A stretch of 64,000 bases of DNA from Kosakonia arachidis (GCF_900116535.1 NZ_FPAU01000005.1:1-64000), one strand, 5' to 3'; counted from the first letter of the stretch, positions 45,312 through 54,060 are shown. The notes: a model not told the origin generated them from the letters alone. Made by a program: numbers and translations.

Positions 45312-46081
45312 TGCGCCAGGCCGGGCGTTTGGCGGGCTGGTTGTCGCTTCCCGCATTGCTGCTGTTGTGCATTCCGTTTGTTACCCTGCTGCATGAAACG
45401 CCGTGGGGCCACTTCCGGCTTGCCTGGCGGGATGATAATGCGATTGCCGTATCGCTCGGTCTTGGGCTGCTGGCGCTGTGCCTGGTTATCCTGATTGGCC
45501 TGCCGGTGGCCTGGTGGCTGGCGTGGGCTACCGGTCGCAAACGTCTGATCGCTGAGCTGCTGGTGATGGTTCCACTGCTGACACCGCCGCTATCGATGGG
45601 CATTTTGCTGGTTTCCGCATGGGGGCCTTACGGCCTGTTTGGTCAGTGGCTGTCGCAGGTAGGTATGACGCTGGTCAACAATCCTGCCGCCTTTGTGCTG
45701 GCGCAACTTTACGGCGCGCTACCCTATTTTATTGTGGTGGCACGCAGCGCTTTTAGTACCGTACCGAAAACGATTCTTGAAGCCGGGCAAACGCTTGGCG
45801 CGGGCGGCTGGCAGCGCTTTCGCTATCTGGCACTGCCGATGGCGATGCCAGGACTGGCCTCGGCGTTCGCGTTGGCCTGGGTGCGGGCGGTTGGCGAGTT
45901 CGGCATTGTGATGATTTTCGCTTACTTTCCACAGGGGATTCCGGTCAAACTCTACACCAACCTGCAAAACGACGGCGTCGATTCCGTTTATACCCTGCTG
46001 TGGCTGTTGCTGATCGTCACTCTGCCACTGCCGATGATTTGTATGGCGCTGAGCAGACGGGCGCAGGTAAACCAGCTTTAA
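45311..46081 (+). CDS. ABC transporter permease, ModB-like
   Basis: 256 residues with about six membrane spans. The ABC coupling loop reads LEAGQTLGAGGWQRFRYLALP, typical of sulfate/molybdate permeases (CysTW/ModB). Translationally coupled to the binding protein. No ATP-binding gene follows: the next gene is an aldo/keto reductase on the other strand. The pair must use an ATPase encoded elsewhere. Confidence 0.82.
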   Translation: MRQAGRLAGWLSLPALLLLCIPFVTLLHETPWGHFRLAWRDDNAIAVSLGLGLLALCLVILIGLPVAWWLAWATGRKRLIAELLVMVPLLTPPLSMGILLVSAWGPYGLFGQWLSQVGMTLVNNPAAFVLAQLYGALPYFIVVARSAFSTVPKTILEAGQTLGAGGWQRFRYLALPMAMPGLASAFALAWVRAVGEFGIVMIFAYFPQGIPVKLYTNLQNDGVDSVYTLLWLLLIVTLPLPMICMALSRRAQVNQL

Positions 46082-46095
46082 GAGGGGAGGGACAC

Positions 46096-46123
46096 GGCCC
46101 GGCAGGCTTTCCATCGCCGGGCC
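46096..46123. terminator. Bidirectional hairpin after the ABC permease
   Basis: GGCCCGGC / GCCGGGCC with a 12-base loop sits between the convergent permease and aldo/keto reductase genes. No long T-run, so termination strength is uncertain. Confidence 0.6.
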
Positions 46124-46131
46124 TCTGAGGA

Positions 46132-47085
46132 TCAGTCACCCGCCTTGGTCAGGGTTGCCAGTTCATCTGCAGAGAGGTTTAACGCTACGGCAGTGACGAA
46201 GCTTTCAACGTGGGCGACGTTGGTGGCGCTGGCGATCGGTGCGGTTACGCCCGGCTGGTTAATCAGCCAGGCGAGCGCGACTTCGGCCGGTTTTACGTTG
46301 TTTTTTGCGGCAATCTTTTCCAGCGCATCAATAATAGCGAAGCCGCGTGGGTTCAGGTACTTGGTAATGCCCTGCCCACGCTGACTCTGGCTGAGATCCT
46401 TTTCGCTACGGTATTTCCCGGAGAGGAAACCGGAAGCGAGGCTGTAGTAAGTCACTACGCCGATATTCTCCCGCACCGTTAAGTTCTGCAACGCGCCTTC
46501 AAAACCGGAACGATCGTAGAGGTTGTATTCCGGTTGCAGGACCTGGTAGCGCGGTAGCCCTTTCGCATCTGCTACTTTTAGCGATTCCGTCAGTTGCTCC
46601 TCATTGAGGTTCGATGCGCCGATGGCGCGGATTTTCCCCGCTTTCAGCAGCTTTTCATACGCACCAAGAGTTTCCTCATACGGTGTGTCGTTATCCGGCC
46701 AATGGGAGAAGTAGAGATCAATATAATCAGTTTGCAGACGGCGCAGTGAATCCTCAATCGCCTGCGCTATCCAGCGAGCAGAAAGCCCTTTTTTTCCCGG
46801 TTCGCGCATATCGGCCCCCACTTTGGTAAAGAGCGTCACTTTGTCGCGCACGCCCGGATGCGCCGCCAGCCACTTGCCGATAATGGTTTCTGATTCGCCG
46901 CCTTTGTTGCCTGGCACCCATGCCGAATAGACATCTGCGGTATCAATCGCGGTAAAGCCGCGTTCGAAAAGCGCGTCCAGCAGGCTGAAACTCTGCTTTT
47001 CATCTACCGTCCAGCCAAAAACATTGCCGCCAAAAACCAGTGCGGGAATCTGTAAACCCGTCGTACCGAGTGAACGTAAAGCCAT
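46132..47085 (-). CDS. Aldo/keto reductase
   Basis: 317 residues, (beta/alpha)8 NADPH-dependent oxidoreductase. The catalytic tetrad is visible: Asp48 and Tyr53 in DTADVYS, Lys88 in FTKVG, His128 in FSHWPD. Resembles the YajO/YdbC-type AKR group; substrate unknown. It lies downstream of and in line with a LysR regulator gene, 79 bp away. Confidence 0.88.
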   Translation of the reverse strand: MALRSLGTTGLQIPALVFGGNVFGWTVDEKQSFSLLDALFERGFTAIDTADVYSAWVPGNKGGESETIIGKWLAAHPGVRDKVTLFTKVGADMREPGKKGLSARWIAQAIEDSLRRLQTDYIDLYFSHWPDNDTPYEETLGAYEKLLKAGKIRAIGASNLNEEQLTESLKVADAKGLPRYQVLQPEYNLYDRSGFEGALQNLTVRENIGVVTYYSLASGFLSGKYRSEKDLSQSQRGQGITKYLNPRGFAIIDALEKIAAKNNVKPAEVALAWLINQPGVTAPIASATNVAHVESFVTAVALNLSADELATLTKAGD

Positions 47086-47164
47086 CTGCTCATACCTCCG
47101 TGAAATAGCGTATCTGTTTACGTAAAGACTTTAATCCTGGTCTGCTGAGTCATACGTTTTTTGG

Positions 47165-48100
47165 TCATCCGTGCGGTTTAAACACCGGATGCGTCTGCAA
47201 CAGCGCAGTGATTGGCCGTAGATTCTCGCGCAGTACGCTATGCAGGTGACGGATGGCCGGGTTGAACTGTTTGCGGTGCGGACACACCAGATTCAGCGGG
47301 GCTGCTTCGCCAGTATGTTGCGGTAACAACACTTCCAACCGGCCTGCAAGCACATCCGCGCTGATGTCGATCCAGGATTTATAGACGATGCCCATTCCGT
47401 CCAGCGCCCAGCGGCGGGCAATATCCGCGTCATCACACAGCATACGACTTTTAACAATCAGCTGACGCCGCATGCCATTTTCTGGAAAGCTCCATTTGTC
47501 ATACACCTGGTTGTTCATGGTGAATAACAGACAGTGGTGATTCACGATTTCATCCAGCGTTTTGGGACGACCGTGTTGCGCCAAATAATCAGGGGAAGCG
47601 GCCAGTACCCGACGATTATCCTCGGCCACCGGCAGCGCGACATAGCTGCTGTTATCCAGCACGCCGTAGCGAATGGCAATATCGACCGGATCGCGAAAGA
47701 CATCGCTTATCTGATCGGAAAGTGACAGGCGCAACGAAATTTTCGGATACTGCTGGCAAAAACGGGTGATCAGCGGCAGCAAAACATTGCGGCCAATGTC
47801 CGAAGGAACAGCAACGCGCAGCTCGCCGCGGATCTCGTTATCGCCGCTGTGCAGGCTCTCAGCGCCCGCCTGCACCACTTCCAGCATCTCCTGGGCGAAG
47901 GGCAGATATTTTTCTCCTTCAGCAGTCAGACGCAGGCTGCGCGTCGAACGCACAAACAGGCGCTTATCGAGATCGCGCTCCAGTCGGTTGACGGCAGCGC
48001 TGACCTGACCCGGTAGTAATCCGGCTTCCCGAGCGGCATTGGAAAAACTGCCCAGTATTGCCGAACGAACAAACAGCGTGACATCTTCCAGGCGAATCAT
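47165..48100 (-). CDS. LysR-family transcriptional regulator
   Basis: 311 residues from the ATG at 48100, chosen because GGAG lies five bases upstream; an ATG 12 bases earlier lacks a ribosome site. N-terminal LysR helix-turn-helix (about 1-60: SFSNAAREAGLLPGQVSAAVNRLE), then the substrate-binding domain. It is divergent from the nitroreductase gene and upstream of the aldo/keto reductase, either of which may be its target. Confidence 0.88.
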   Translation of the reverse strand: MIRLEDVTLFVRSAILGSFSNAAREAGLLPGQVSAAVNRLERDLDKRLFVRSTRSLRLTAEGEKYLPFAQEMLEVVQAGAESLHSGDNEIRGELRVAVPSDIGRNVLLPLITRFCQQYPKISLRLSLSDQISDVFRDPVDIAIRYGVLDNSSYVALPVAEDNRRVLAASPDYLAQHGRPKTLDEIVNHHCLLFTMNNQVYDKWSFPENGMRRQLIVKSRMLCDDADIARRWALDGMGIVYKSWIDISADVLAGRLEVLLPQHTGEAAPLNLVCPHRKQFNPAIRHLHSVLRENLRPITALLQTHPVFKPHG

Positions 48101-48289
48101 GGTGGCTCCCATAGCGCAAATACCCTTCTGTTTTGCCAGAAATCCCTGTGGCGGGAAATGTTATTTTCACTCATCGAGTGAAAGTGCTGCCTTTTTACAC
48201 CGATTTATCTGGTTATGTTTTGCGTTTATGCTCGCTGTAATCAACAGTACCGTCCCTGATTTGTTTATATTTCCACCAGGAGAAAAAGA

Positions 48290-48943
48290 ATGACCCTTGA
48301 TGATGCCGTCGTTGCCCGCCATACCGTAAAAGCGTTCGAACCTGGCCACACGCTGCCGCAGGATAAAATCGAAACACTGCTGAACGTGCTGCAGAACAGC
48401 CCCTCTTCCGTTAACTCACAGCCGTGGCATTTTGTCGTTGCCGCTACGGCACAAGGGCGCGAAGCCATGGCTAAATCCACCACCGGCGCTTTTGTCTATA
48501 ACGAGCCGAAAGTCCTGAACGCCTCTCATGTGATTGCGCTGTGCATACGCAGTGATATTGATGACAAACATCTGCAAAATATTCTCGCGCAGGAGCAGAA
48601 AGATGGCCGCTTCGTCGCAGAGGGCGCGCAGGCGGGCCAGGATAAAAGCCGCCGTTCTTACGTCGATATGCATCGCTATGAACAGCGCGATCTGCCACAG
48701 TGGATGGAGAAACAGGTGTACCTGGCGTTAGGCGGCCTGCTGCTGGGTGCGGCCATGCTCGGCATTGACGCCACGCCAATGGAAGGTTTTGACCAGCGCG
48801 CACTGGATCTGTCGTTGGGTCTGCGTGAAAAAGGGCTGACCAGCGTAGTACTGGTATCGCTCGGCGTACGCAGCGATAAAGACTTCAACGCCGCCCTGCC
48901 GAAATCCCGCCTGCCGCGCGACGAAATTTTTACCTTTATCTAA
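48290..48943 (+). CDS. NAD(P)H nitroreductase, NfsB-like
   Basis: 217 residues, the length of E. coli NfsB. FMN-binding features: RHTVKAF near the N-terminus, PSSVNSQPWHFVVA, GMLGIDATPMEGFD and the final PKSRLP. Reduces quinones and nitroaromatics in relatives. Since K-12 nfsB lies elsewhere, this is probably a paralog. AGGAGAAAAAG is the ribosome site. Confidence 0.86.
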   Translation: MTLDDAVVARHTVKAFEPGHTLPQDKIETLLNVLQNSPSSVNSQPWHFVVAATAQGREAMAKSTTGAFVYNEPKVLNASHVIALCIRSDIDDKHLQNILAQEQKDGRFVAEGAQAGQDKSRRSYVDMHRYEQRDLPQWMEKQVYLALGGLLLGAAMLGIDATPMEGFDQRALDLSLGLREKGLTSVVLVSLGVRSDKDFNAALPKSRLPRDEIFTFI

Positions 48944-48945
48944 TC

Positions 48946-48986
48946 CCGATACGCCCGGTAGCGTGACGCTTACCGGGCCTGCAATG
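48946..48986. repeat. REP-type palindrome after the nitroreductase gene
   Basis: GCCCGGTAgcgtgacgcTTACCGGGC resembles the enterobacterial REP consensus (GCCGGATGGCG...). It lies in the convergent gap between the nitroreductase and AraC-family genes. Confidence 0.7.
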
Positions 48987-49110
48987 GGTGAATCAGGTTT
49001 AATACACCCCGGAAATCACTGGCAGTTCATCCATAACGATTTTCATCACATGATCCCGCTTTTCGTCCCACGTGCCTTTTTCTGCCATGAATATGTGGCC
49101 ATCAACCAGG

Positions 49111-50016
49111 CTATGTTCGCCGGTATTGTGCAGGTGTTTGCTGGTAACATTGCCTAAATGCGCGGGAAAATGAAGAGAGGGAGAGAAACCCACAACGATC
49201 TGCAATGGCATCGATCGTCAGACTCCGTTGCTGGTGCAGCAAACGCGCAGCCTGCGCGAGGCGAATTTGTGTCAGCCAGCTTTGTGGTGTCAGGTGATAA
49301 CAGCGGGAAAAATGGCGGGCGAAGGTTGCGCGGGAGAGGAAGCAGCGCTGTGCCAGCGTCTCCAGCGTCCACGGCTGCGCTGGATCGGCCAGCACTGCCA
49401 GTACGGCAGGCGCGAGGCGCGGATCGCTCATCAACCGCAACAGACCTTCTGGCGGCTCCTGCGCTGACAGTAAAATACGCAGCAGCATCGTTAAAAACGA
49501 CATCGCCAGGCTTTGTACCATCTTCGCCCCTCCGGGCTGGTTGCTCAGGCTTTCTCGCACCAGCATCGCCAGCAGGGCTTGCAGTCCCGGGAAATTCTGC
49601 TGTCCGTCGGTATGCAAATGGACAACATCGACTTCATGGGCAAACAGCCAGTCGCTGTGCGGCCCAAAATTGAACTCGCCGCATAATACTTCCACCGCGC
49701 TGCCTTCGCCTTTTGCGACAACCTCCGTCAGCGTGCCGTTGTGCTGGCTGGTCACTGGCGCAAGGTGCCCCCAGTCAATCAGCCCCTGCAACAGATGCGG
49801 AGAACCGTGCGGCAGCAGCAACACGTCTCCCGCGCGTACATCATAGATTTTCCCCGCGACATTCAGCCGCGCTTCCCCTTTCAGAATCGCATGCCAGGGC
49901 ACCGCGCCGGGCGCGAGTTGAACATGATCTGCCTGCCAACGTCCAGCGAAACGGCAGTGAAGATTCACCGCGCAAACTGGCGCAAGCAGAGTCAGTATCT
50001 GGCTAAGAGTATCCAC
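49111..50016 (-). CDS. AraC-family regulator with N-terminal cupin domain
   Basis: 301 residues from a GTG at 50016 (MDTLSQILTLLAPVCAV), preceded by AGGGGA; a TTG 24 bases upstream is possible. N-terminal cupin_6 sensor domain with ILKGEARLNVAGKIYDVRAGDVLLLPHG; C-terminal pair of AraC helix-turn-helix motifs (about 205-300: LAQRCFLSRATFARHFSRCYHLTPQSWL). Divergent from the AhpD-like gene, its likely target. Confidence 0.87.
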   Translation of the reverse strand: MDTLSQILTLLAPVCAVNLHCRFAGRWQADHVQLAPGAVPWHAILKGEARLNVAGKIYDVRAGDVLLLPHGSPHLLQGLIDWGHLAPVTSQHNGTLTEVVAKGEGSAVEVLCGEFNFGPHSDWLFAHEVDVVHLHTDGQQNFPGLQALLAMLVRESLSNQPGGAKMVQSLAMSFLTMLLRILLSAQEPPEGLLRLMSDPRLAPAVLAVLADPAQPWTLETLAQRCFLSRATFARHFSRCYHLTPQSWLTQIRLAQAARLLHQQRSLTIDAIADRCGFLSLSSFSRAFRQCYQQTPAQYRRT

Positions 50017-50140
50017 CTTTCCCCTGAGACGATAAGACAAAAAATAGAGACGATTTGGCGCATTCTATAACGTCCGCCCAGCCTAACATAAGCCCAACGC
50101 CGCCACAGCGGCCCTCATTTAAACTGAATAGGAGCAAATC

Positions 50141-50677
50141 ATGAGCCGTTTAACGCACATTCAGGCTGAAGAAGCCACTGGTAAAGCCGCAGAATTATTT
50201 ACTGCTATCAAACGCGCAATAGGCAAAGTGCCGAATGCTTATCTGACCATTGGCAGCCACTCGCCGGAGGCGCTGGGCCAGGCGCTGCAACATAACGCCA
50301 TGCTGACAAAAAGCAGCCTGAGCGCCAAAGAGCGTGAAGCCATTAACCTTGCCGTTAGCGAAGCAAGCAGCTGTGATTACTGCCTGGCCGCTCACACGCT
50401 GGCAGCAAAAAGCGCAGGGTATAGCGAAGAGCAGACCCGGCAGTTACGTCGCGGGGAATACCCGCAGGATGCGCACATTGATGCACTGGTGAAATTCGTG
50501 CAAACATTGGTCACCACGCGCGGCACACTGGCTGATGATACCGTTTCCGCCTTTCGCAATGCCGGTTTCGACGATCGCCAGGTCGTAGAAACCATCAGCG
50601 CCGTCAGCGCGATTCTGTTCACCAATATGATTAACCGCGTCAATGACACGGTGGTGGATTTCCCGAAAGTGAATTGA
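50141..50677 (+). CDS. Carboxymuconolactone decarboxylase / AhpD-family peroxidase-like protein
   Basis: 178 residues, all-helical. The AhpD motif is complete: Glu74, Cys78, Cys81 (CDYC) and His85 (AAH), consistent with thiol peroxidase or disulfide-reductase activity. Single gene with its own terminator, divergent from the AraC regulator 124 bp away. Confidence 0.88.
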   Translation: MSRLTHIQAEEATGKAAELFTAIKRAIGKVPNAYLTIGSHSPEALGQALQHNAMLTKSSLSAKEREAINLAVSEASSCDYCLAAHTLAAKSAGYSEEQTRQLRRGEYPQDAHIDALVKFVQTLVTTRGTLADDTVSAFRNAGFDDRQVVETISAVSAILFTNMINRVNDTVVDFPKVN

Positions 50678-50683
50678 TCAACC

Positions 50684-50707
50684 AGGGAGGCTGAAACCTC
50701 CCTTTTT
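50684..50707 (+). terminator. Rho-independent terminator of the AhpD-like gene
   Basis: AGGGAGG / CCTCCCT with a 6-base loop followed by T5, 6 bases after the stop codon. Confidence 0.92.
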
Positions 50708-50764
50708 AGGGTTCACCGTCTCTTCCTGTACTGAAATTACCCACCACTCTCTCTTCACCCGTCT

Positions 50765-51022
50765 TCAGCTTCTCGATTCGCAGCAGCTCTGTTGTCGCGG
50801 GTGTAACCGCAGTCCCTCAGCGACACGCAGGCTCAGTACACGCATACTGGAAGGGATGAACAACAGGATCAGGGTGATAAAGCGAATGGCATATGGATAC
50901 CGGAATAACGACTGTTTCTTCCTGAAAATAAAAGCAGCGTTCCCCGGTAAAGCGCGATGAACTCCAAAAAAAAACCTTGATAAATATAAACCTAACATCC
51001 TCCCTCTGATAATGGTTTCCAT
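50765..51022 (-). pseudogene. Possible decayed small membrane-protein gene
   Basis: An 85-codon minus-strand frame contains hydrophobic stretches (RFITLILLFIPSSMRVLSL) and a T9 run near its start that could mark a frameshift. Just upstream, 51066-51140 encodes MQLSRWLLLFFFVIMIFGML and four more residues before a stop. Together they could be one broken membrane-protein gene following the gene at 51143-51561. No homology is recognised, and it may not be coding. Confidence 0.3.
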
Positions 51023-51142
51023 GAATGATTTAAGACATACAAATATCCACGCAGGGAAAACGAGATCAGAAACAGGAAATAAGCATACCGAAAATCATTA
51101 TCACGAAGAAAAATAACAGCAGCCACCGAGAGAGTTGCATTA

Positions 51143-51561
51143 TTATCTTTCCGACGCAGGGACCGGGACGATTTCGCATTTTATTTTTTCTGGTAGCGCT
51201 TCATACCTTAACGCTATTTTTGGCCGTGATATAAGCCTGTATTTGCCATCTTCACCATCATAGCTACAAAACCCCTTTTGCGACATGGCAATAAATGAGG
51301 CCAGATAGCTCTGGCGCTGCGCCTCATTAGAAAACTCCGCCAGATTTTCCTCAATTACCTCAAAATCTGACATCGGTTGCAGCGAAGCGAAATAGTCAAA
51401 AACCCATTCATAGTGGGCAACAGAGTCGCTAATCTCCGCCGGAACGGGGCCGATACGGCGGTAGCGAAATGGGCGAGTGAACCATCCGGCGCGACACCAA
51501 ACCAGTCCAGATCGCATTCCAGGAGCGATTCATCCATCGGAATAGTACCTTCGCCGCTCAT
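51143..51561 (-). pseudogene. Unknown small protein gene broken by a frameshift
   Basis: Frame one starts at 51561: MSGEGTIPMDESLLECDLDW, then FGVAPDGSLAHFATA. A missing base near 51456 (GCCG|TATCGG) shifts to a second frame GIGPVPAEISDSVAHYEWVF that runs on to PVPASER and a stop. Repaired, it would be about 139 residues. Its DWFGVAPDGSLAHF segment is similar to HTWFAADKHGHIAVM of the next upstream gene, so the two are probably related. The style resembles immunity proteins of polymorphic toxins, but no toxin is present; that is a guess. Confidence 0.6.
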
Positions 51562-51563
51562 TT

Positions 51564-52172
51564 TTAGTGGTCCGTAAACATGGCTGGAAACCAGGTATTG
51601 ATTTGTCGATTATCCAGCAACCTGTCTTTCCCGAAATCAATCAGAGTCGAAACGGCAATACCCCGACGAAGCGGTTGGGGAAAATCATCAACCGATGCGA
51701 ATAGCGTAGGGACTAAGAAGCGAAAGTAATCGCCCAAATGCGTCGTACCTTCATACCCAACAGGATAATCCTCACCGGGCCTGGAACCTTCTACGCCAAA
51801 ATAAAGAAACATCCCTTTATTGATGGCCAGATTGGCATCACTTTGCGATCCTAACCGTTGCCACTCCTGTTTAAGGTCTTCTGTAACATGTGCTTTATCA
51901 GGGTAACTTCCGAACCTTAAATGGGAAAATAAATCCACCGAAAACGCGCCATTTTTATTTTCTGGATATGCATCAAAAATGGGCGATTCTTCCCATATAA
52001 ACTCATTCATATTTTCCAGCAGCGATTCAACGTCTGTTATTTGCAGTAACGCTTTGGGAAGATCGCCAAAACAGTTATTCACCATCACGGCAATATGACC
52101 GTGTTTATCGGCGGCAAACCAGGTATGGATCGTACCGAACTCAGGCACCCAATCACTATTTAAACTGTTCAT
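51564..52172 (-). CDS. Protein of unknown function, immunity-like context
   Basis: 202 residues from the ATG at 52172, preceded by AAGGAGAAGTG. Soluble, acidic, aromatic-rich (VPEFGTIHTWFAADKHGHIA; GMFLYFGVEGSRPGEDYPVG). It ends 2 bp before the ATG of the broken gene downstream, so the group is an operon. I do not recognise the family. Confidence 0.72.
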   Translation of the reverse strand: MNSLNSDWVPEFGTIHTWFAADKHGHIAVMVNNCFGDLPKALLQITDVESLLENMNEFIWEESPIFDAYPENKNGAFSVDLFSHLRFGSYPDKAHVTEDLKQEWQRLGSQSDANLAINKGMFLYFGVEGSRPGEDYPVGYEGTTHLGDYFRFLVPTLFASVDDFPQPLRRGIAVSTLIDFGKDRLLDNRQINTWFPAMFTDH

Positions 52173-52181
52173 CACTTCTCC

Positions 52182-52580
52182 TTATTCATGGAGTACCGCC
52201 AGTAACGGCGCAGTATCCTCTAAAGAAACCAATGACTCATAGACAGATTTAGCGTACTCGCCAGAATGCAAAAACAGTAACGCGGATACTATTCGGGCGC
52301 GGCTAAATGAGATTAAAGAATCAGTCTCGCTGTTTTCTTGCTTAATGAAATAGTCGTTATCCAGCGCCTCACAGCGCTTTCTCAAGAACGCCAATTCAGG
52401 TTCCGTCAGGGTGACGTTGCGTTGCAACCTTGAGAACGCTTCATCTACATTGGTGTCCTTCCAGCCCGATGTGTGCAATGCATACTGGCAGGCAGCGATG
52501 GCAAGCGGTTTGTTATCTCTCGCTTGCAACTGATCCATCTTCTGCGCCAGTTCGACAGAAATGGTCTGCAGTCGGTTCAT
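52182..52580 (-). CDS. Small helical protein of unknown function
   Basis: 132 residues, helical and acidic: SVELAQKMDQLQARDNKPLA, SFSRARIVSALLFLHSGEYAKSVYESL. It ends 9 bp before the next gene of the same operon. No recognised domain. First gene of the group; a start further downstream cannot be excluded because the ribosome site (GGCGGAAG) is close to the ATG. Confidence 0.68.
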   Translation of the reverse strand: MNRLQTISVELAQKMDQLQARDNKPLAIAACQYALHTSGWKDTNVDEAFSRLQRNVTLTEPELAFLRKRCEALDNDYFIKQENSETDSLISFSRARIVSALLFLHSGEYAKSVYESLVSLEDTAPLLAVLHE

Positions 52581-52755
52581 CTTCCGCCCCCACTTTCATT
52601 ACGCGTTTTTACGATGTTCTAACGGATTATCGGCAGTAACAAGCAGAGAGAGAGAATTGTTAGAGGTAAAAATGCAATTTACCTTAAATTGGTTTTTTAT
52701 TTGACTTAAGGGCGGAAATTGCAGGCAGGAAATAAAAAACTGCACCTTAGTCAGC

Positions 52756-52784
52756 TGGGTGTCCAACTTTTGGGGGGCAGTTCA
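52756..52784 (-). mobile_element. Solitary IS3-family-type terminal repeat
   Basis: On the minus strand TGAACTGCCCCCCAAAAGTT and then GGACACCC resembles the ends of IS150/IS3-group elements (TGTACTGCACCC...GTTGGAC). No transposase is nearby, so only an end remains, beside the LacI gene at 52808. Confidence 0.5.
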
Positions 52785-52807
52785 TCGGAGGCTATTCAAA
52801 ATAGTGA

Positions 52808-53764
52808 TTAGCGTTTACTGATATCGGGAATAATTAAATCACCGCGTACGCGGTGCGAACCGAGCACGCTCTGCGTTTTTTCATTCAACCAGGCCACAAT
52901 GCGCGCCGCCATCGCATCCATTGAATATTCAATCGCCGGAATGGTCGGGATCCCCGGTAAATGCAAGGAGCCAGCAAGGCTGAAGACCATGATGTCGCCC
53001 GGCACGGATTTATTAAATGCTTGCAGTTGCGGGATCACGCGCTGCGCTTCCTGCTCGTCAGCCACCAGCAGTGCGTTAAAGTTCAGCGTGGTAGCGTTAT
53101 TGAGCAGCACCTGCAATGCTACCGATGAACTGGTGTCATCCATAAAAACCAGGTTGCGGTTAAACGGCAGGAAATTGTTTTCCAGCGCCAGTTTGTAGCC
53201 GTGTAGCACCTGCTCAGCCGCAGCGGTATCGGGATGGATAAGTGCAATCTGTCGGCGGCTCTGGCTAATCAGGTAGTTGCAGGCGGTTTCCGCCGCAAAG
53301 GCGTGGTCGAACTGAATGTTGTTCGGTGTGGAATCGATGGACTCTTCGCAATCGACCAGAATCACATTTTCATCTTCAATTTTCAGAGGGAAACGTGCGC
53401 CGATAATCAATACATCGTCGCACAGCCCACAGGTCAATTCATCCAGCGCGCTCATCACCCCGGCTTTGGTATTGGCGAAGCGCAACAGCAAATGTTTCTG
53501 ACTCTGGCTAAGATGTTTTTCCAGCGCATACAGGTAACCGGTGGTCTGGTTTATATTTTCCTGGGCGCAAATCACCCCGATGCAGCCTGTCGACTGGCTG
53601 AGCAATGACTGGGCGATAACATTGGGCCGATAATTCAGCTCTTCGACCGCTTTCAGTACCGCGAGACGACTGGCTTCTTTAACGCCACGCGAACCACTCA
53701 ACACCCGTGAGACTGTGGCTTTAGAAACCCCAGCTAACCGTGATACGTCGTTGATTGTAGACAT
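52808..53764 (-). CDS. LacI-family repressor of the beta-glucoside PTS operon
   Basis: 318 residues. Helix-turn-helix at the N-terminus (STINDVSRLAGVSKATVSRVLSG), hinge with IAQSLL, then a sugar-binding domain. Similar to AscG/CelR-type repressors. Divergent from the PTS genes, with two TGGAAA-TTTCCA operators between them. Its own gene is likely to be autoregulated through the operator at 53864. Confidence 0.88.
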   Translation of the reverse strand: MSTINDVSRLAGVSKATVSRVLSGSRGVKEASRLAVLKAVEELNYRPNVIAQSLLSQSTGCIGVICAQENINQTTGYLYALEKHLSQSQKHLLLRFANTKAGVMSALDELTCGLCDDVLIIGARFPLKIEDENVILVDCEESIDSTPNNIQFDHAFAAETACNYLISQSRRQIALIHPDTAAAEQVLHGYKLALENNFLPFNRNLVFMDDTSSSVALQVLLNNATTLNFNALLVADEQEAQRVIPQLQAFNKSVPGDIMVFSLAGSLHLPGIPTIPAIEYSMDAMAARIVAWLNEKTQSVLGSHRVRGDLIIPDISKR

Positions 53765-53863
53765 CTTTCACCCCTGAGCGGCGCGTAGCCTGCGCCTGAA
53801 AATTCGCCCTGCAAAATCGGTTCAATCTATAACCACTCAAAGTATAACTGTTTCCCTTTTTGA

Positions 53864-53880
53864 TGGAAACCGAATTTCCA
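53864..53880. promoter_or_regulatory. LacI-family operator, regulator-proximal
   Basis: TGGAAACCGAATTTCCA, inverted TGGAAA/TTTCCA with a 5-base centre, 100 bp upstream of the repressor start and 127 bp from the perfect operator. Confidence 0.65.
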
Positions 53881-53957
53881 TTTCACCTCTTTTGCTCTCA
53901 ACGAGGCGCAAAATTCCGTGATGTAAATCCAATAAAAATACCTTATGAGCAATAGAT

Positions 53958-53973
53958 ATTGATAGCTATCACA
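53958..53973. promoter_or_regulatory. CRP-like site of the PTS operon
   Basis: ATTGATAGCTATCACA: the right half-site is perfect (TCACA), the left has three of five positions. Centred about 33 bp before the perfect operator and 95 bp before the first PTS gene. Confidence 0.55.
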
Positions 53974-53990
53974 CTTCTATGGAGAAAAAA

Positions 53991-54006
53991 TGGAAACCGG
54001 TTTCCA
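53991..54006. promoter_or_regulatory. LacI-family operator, PTS-proximal
   Basis: Perfect 16-bp palindrome TGGAAACCGGTTTCCA, 54 bp upstream of the EIIB start; placed to repress the PTS promoter. Confidence 0.85.
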
Positions 54007-54060
54007 TATGATATCCAATCATCCCGGCAATAACTTTTTACACTTCGAGGATGGTTAACG

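Noticed and set aside
44667-45356. A 229-codon minus-strand frame opposite the ModA-like gene
   Set aside because: Shadow of a gene with signal peptide and family motifs on the other strand.
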